From assembly GCA_946481445.1 (NCBI GenBank), contig CAMLOA010000094.1:1-7006 (forward strand): DNA of 7,006 nucleotides, in the 5' to 3' direction. Positions within the stretch are counted from its first letter, which is position 1; every line of letters begins with the position of its first letter. This DNA is from an uncultured Devosia sp. (GTDB taxonomy: Bacteria; Pseudomonadota; Alphaproteobacteria; Rhizobiales; Devosiaceae). Made by a program: the position numbers and the translations under genes. The notes beneath the pieces were generated by a model. That model worked only from the letters and a program-made list of their open reading frames with translations. It was not told where the DNA came from and searched no databases. This document shows positions 5,033-7,006 of the stretch, piece after piece.

Positions 5033-5528
5033 TAGGAAAGCCTGAACAGGAGGGCTGATGCCCTGCCCGGCAAGTTGCCGTCATCACCTCACCCTGGTGC
5101 CGCGTCGGACCCGCTTGACTCCTACCCTAGGGTCCAGGCTCCGAGCCGATACCAAGATGCGGTGCCAGGCATGACCCGGATGAGGAACAGCGCGCCTTCG
5201 ACAAGGGGGCCGCTGACGTGCGCCAACTTCCATTTCCGCACGTTCAACGTCGCCGCGGGTCCACGCCCCGCACTTCCGATACATGCAAGAACTGCATTCG
5301 CCCCATGCGAAATCAGCCTGTCCCTGCAAGAAAACCCGCCGCGTCCGGGCGTTTACGCCGCCGCCCACGTGGTAACCATCTGTCACGATTAACAAGTGGT
5401 GAGGTTTCCTACTTGCAGTTTTGCGTGTAGTTGATTTTCTCGTTTTTGGGACTTCGGTTCAGCAACCCGAATGCGCAATTGCCGCATCAAGGCGCGTTGA
5501 ACGCATTACGATTGCGTGAGGATATTGC
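5033..5528. other. 496-base non-coding region between nadK and gmd
   Basis: Past the nadK stop come a short palindrome CGGCAAGTTGCCG (5068-5080), the compound repeat (5080-5175) and a GC-rich stretch with no recognisable content (5176-5370). A T-rich part (about 5385-5460) probably contains the gmd promoter, although I see no confident -35/-10 pair. The last 60 bases before gmd can form two small hairpins, ATGCG-caattgc-CGCAT (5471-5487) and ACGCA-ttacgat-TGCGT (5501-5517). The second ends against the gmd ribosome site GAGGA. Frames of about 100 codons cross this region on both strands, but they run through the repeat and have no ribosome site or family features. Confidence 0.55.
5080..5175. 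repeat. Compound imperfect palindrome, probable dispersed intergenic repeat
   Basis: The element is bounded by GTCAT (5080-5084) and ATGAC (5171-5175). Moving inward, CCTGGTGCCGC (5093-5103) pairs imperfectly with GCGGTGCCAGG (5159-5169), matching at 9 of 11 positions. GGACCC (5107-5112) pairs with GGGTCC (5130-5135), ACCCTAGGGT (5124-5133) is a perfect palindrome, and GGCTC-c-GAGCC (5137-5147) is another. Several nested dyads in a 96-base non-coding block behind a gene are typical of REP/RIME-like dispersed repeats. The wording resembles repeats I recall from Devosia-like genomes. The family assignment is an inference, because only one copy is in the window. It could help terminate nadK transcription. 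Confidence 0.6.
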
Positions 5529-6653
5529 ATGGGGTCGGTTAAGGTTGCTCTCATTACTGGTGTTACGGGCCAGGATGGCTCCTACCTGTCCGAGCTTCTG
5601 CTCGAAAAGGGCTATGAGGTGCACGGCATCAAGCGCCGTGCCTCGCTTCTGAACACCCAGCGTGTCGACCACATCTACGAAGATCCGCACACCAAGAATG
5701 GCCGCTTCAAGCTCCACTACGGCGATCTTTCCGATACCTCGAACCTGACGCGCATCCTGCGCGATATCGAGCCGGACGAAGTCTATAACCTCGGCGCCCA
5801 GTCGCACGTGGCCGTCAGCTTCGAGGCGCCCGAATATACCGCCGACGTCGACGCCATCGGCACGCTGCGCCTGCTCGAGGCCATCCGGTTCCTCGGTCTT
5901 GAGAAAAAGACCCGCTTCTACCAGGCCTCGACCTCTGAGCTGTATGGCCTCGTCCAGGAGACCCCGCAGCGCGAAACCACGCCCTTCTATCCGCGCTCGC
6001 CCTATGCCGTGGCCAAGATGTACGCCTATTGGATCACGGTGAACTACCGCGAAGCCTATGGAATCTATGCCTGCAACGGCATCCTCTTCAACCACGAGTC
6101 CCCGCGCCGCGGCGAAACCTTCGTGACGCGCAAGATCACCCGCGGTCTCTCCAATATCGCGATGGGGCTCGAGCCCTGCCTCTATATGGGCAATATCGAT
6201 GCCCTACGCGACTGGGGCCACGCCAAGGATTATGTCCGCATGCAGTGGATGATGCTGCAGCAGGACGAACCCGAAGACTTCGTCATCGCCACGGGTGTGC
6301 AGTACTCCGTACGGGAATTCATCCAATGGACCGCAAAGGAGCTCGGCATCACCCTGGAGTTCTCTGGGTCCGGCGTCAACGAGGTCGCAACCGTGGCCGC
6401 CATAGAGGGCGACATGGCCCCTGCCCTCAAGCCCGGCGATGTCATCGTCAAGATCGATCCGCGCTATTTCCGCCCCGCCGAAGTCGAAACCCTGCTTGGG
6501 GACCCGAGCAAGGCCAAACAGAAGCTTGGCTGGACACCTGAAATCACCGCCCAGGAAATGTGCGCCGAAATGGTACGCGAGGACCACAAGGCTGCGCGCC
6601 GCCATGCCCTGCTTAAGCAGCACGGCCTTGATCTGCCCGTGAGCGTCGAGTAG
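5529..6653 (+). CDS. gmd: GDP-mannose 4,6-dehydratase
   Basis: A 374-residue enzyme of the extended short-chain dehydrogenase family that converts GDP-D-mannose to GDP-4-keto-6-deoxy-D-mannose in the cytosol, using bound NADP. The N-terminal Rossmann motif GVTGQDG is at 11-17. [13 protein letters not shown] (87-99) and the catalytic residues Thr135 and Glu137 (STSELYG), Tyr159 and Lys163 (SPYAVAK) are intact. [18 protein letters not shown] (186-203) is a hallmark of GMDs. The length fits the family (about 370). The start has GAGGA seven bases upstream. The next gene begins four bases after the stop and encodes the second enzyme of the GDP-L-fucose pathway, so they form an operon. The same intermediate could also feed GDP-rhamnose, GDP-perosamine or colitose routes, but the fcl neighbour points to fucose. 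Confidence 0.97.
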   Translation: MGSVKVALITGVTGQDGSYLSELLLEKGYEVHGIKRRASLLNTQRVDHIYEDPHTKNGRFKLHYGDLSDTSNLTRILRDIEPDEVYNLGAQSHVAVSFEAPEYTADVDAIGTLRLLEAIRFLGLEKKTRFYQASTSELYGLVQETPQRETTPFYPRSPYAVAKMYAYWITVNYREAYGIYACNGILFNHESPRRGETFVTRKITRGLSNIAMGLEPCLYMGNIDALRDWGHAKDYVRMQWMMLQQDEPEDFVIATGVQYSVREFIQWTAKELGITLEFSGSGVNEVATVAAIEGDMAPALKPGDVIVKIDPRYFRPAEVETLLGDPSKAKQKLGWTPEITAQEMCAEMVREDHKAARRHALLKQHGLDLPVSVE

Positions 6654-6657
6654 TGCG

Positions 6658-7006
6658 ATGACGTTCGATCTGACCAACAAACGGGTCTATGTTGCCGGAC
6701 ATCGCGGCATGGTTGGCAGCGCCGTGGTGCGCCGGCTCGCCACCGAAGGCTGCGAAGTGATCACCGCAAACCGCGATCTCGTTGACCTCAAGCGCCAGGT
6801 AGAGGTCGAGGCCTTCATGCGCGACGCCAAGCCGGATGCCATCGTCATGGCGGCGGCCAAGGTCGGCGGCATTCTGGCCAATGACACCTATCCGGCAGAC
6901 TTCCTCTACGACAACCTCATCATCGAAGCCCATATCACCCAGGCGGCCTTCGAGAACGGCGTCAGCAAGATGCTGTTCCTGGGATCGAGCTGCATCTATC
7001 CCAAGA
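6658..7006 (+). CDS. fcl: GDP-L-fucose synthase (5' part)
   Basis: The first 116 codons of GDP-L-fucose synthase (WcaG/Fcl), cut by the window end. It epimerises and reduces GDP-4-keto-6-deoxymannose to GDP-L-fucose with NADPH. Visible are the Rossmann motif GHRGMVGSA (14-22), NRDLVDL (38-44) after the second strand, the family motif [12 protein letters not shown] (65-76), the region [12 protein letters not shown] (79-90) and LGSSCIYPK (108-116). In the last, Ser110 and Cys112 line up with the E. coli catalytic Ser107 and Cys109. The Tyr/Lys pair lies beyond the window. The start follows the gmd stop by four bases. The ribosome site is weak (GAG inside the gmd end), consistent with translational coupling to gmd. 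Confidence 0.96.
   Translation, partial: MTFDLTNKRVYVAGHRGMVGSAVVRRLATEGCEVITANRDLVDLKRQVEVEAFMRDAKPDAIVMAAAKVGGILANDTYPADFLYDNLIIEAHITQAAFENGVSKMLFLGSSCIYPK

Noticed and set aside
5075..5392. Frame of about 105 codons on the plus strand between nadK and gmd, with a similar frame on the minus strand (5084-5395)
   Set aside because: Both run through the palindromic repeat, have no ribosome site or recognisable motif, and the composition is not protein-like.
1..7006. CRISPR array, tRNA, rRNA, insertion sequence or phage genes
   Set aside because: No regularly spaced repeats, no tRNA-like cloverleaf, no rRNA sequence and no transposase or phage motifs were seen on either strand.

Overview
The window is a GC-rich chromosomal segment of surface-polysaccharide type. 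Protein family content suggests an alphaproteobacterium of the Hyphomicrobiales/Rhizobiales group: an O-antigen-ligase-like protein, a short ExoY/WcaJ-type sugar transferase, a periplasmic BTLCP-type transglutaminase-like peptidase, and -35/-10 spacing close to the rhizobial consensus. An intergenic compound palindrome downstream of the NAD kinase gene resembles the dispersed repeats I associate with Devosia-like genomes. That genus-level impression is from memory and is not proven here.

Layout. From 1 to 1421 on the plus strand, the 3' part of an O-antigen ligase/polymerase gene overlaps a metallophosphoesterase gene by ATGA, so the two are probably translationally coupled. Three genes follow on the minus strand. 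They are a priming sugar transferase (1600-2391, convergent with the phosphatase gene), a small exported protein of unknown function (2767-3117), and an exported transglutaminase-like cysteine peptidase (3409-3975). Each is separated from the next by a sizeable non-coding gap. The small protein gene has a textbook intrinsic terminator and a good promoter. From 4271 everything is on the plus strand: NAD kinase (4271-5032), a 496-base non-coding stretch with the compound palindrome, then gmd (5529-6653) and the start of fcl (6658 to the window end).

How the parts fit. gmd and fcl form the two-step route from GDP-mannose to GDP-L-fucose. The sugar transferase would load the first sugar phosphate onto undecaprenyl phosphate. 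The ligase-like protein would polymerise or transfer finished chains. Together they suggest a fucose-containing exopolysaccharide or O-antigen. NAD kinase supplies NADP(H), which Gmd binds and Fcl consumes as NADPH, but its presence here may be coincidental.

I did not find a convincing unknown multi-gene system. The least explained items are the gap between the two exported-protein genes (3118-3408), which holds several strong inverted repeats, the orphan 116-residue exported protein, and the AT-richer gap at 2392-2766.
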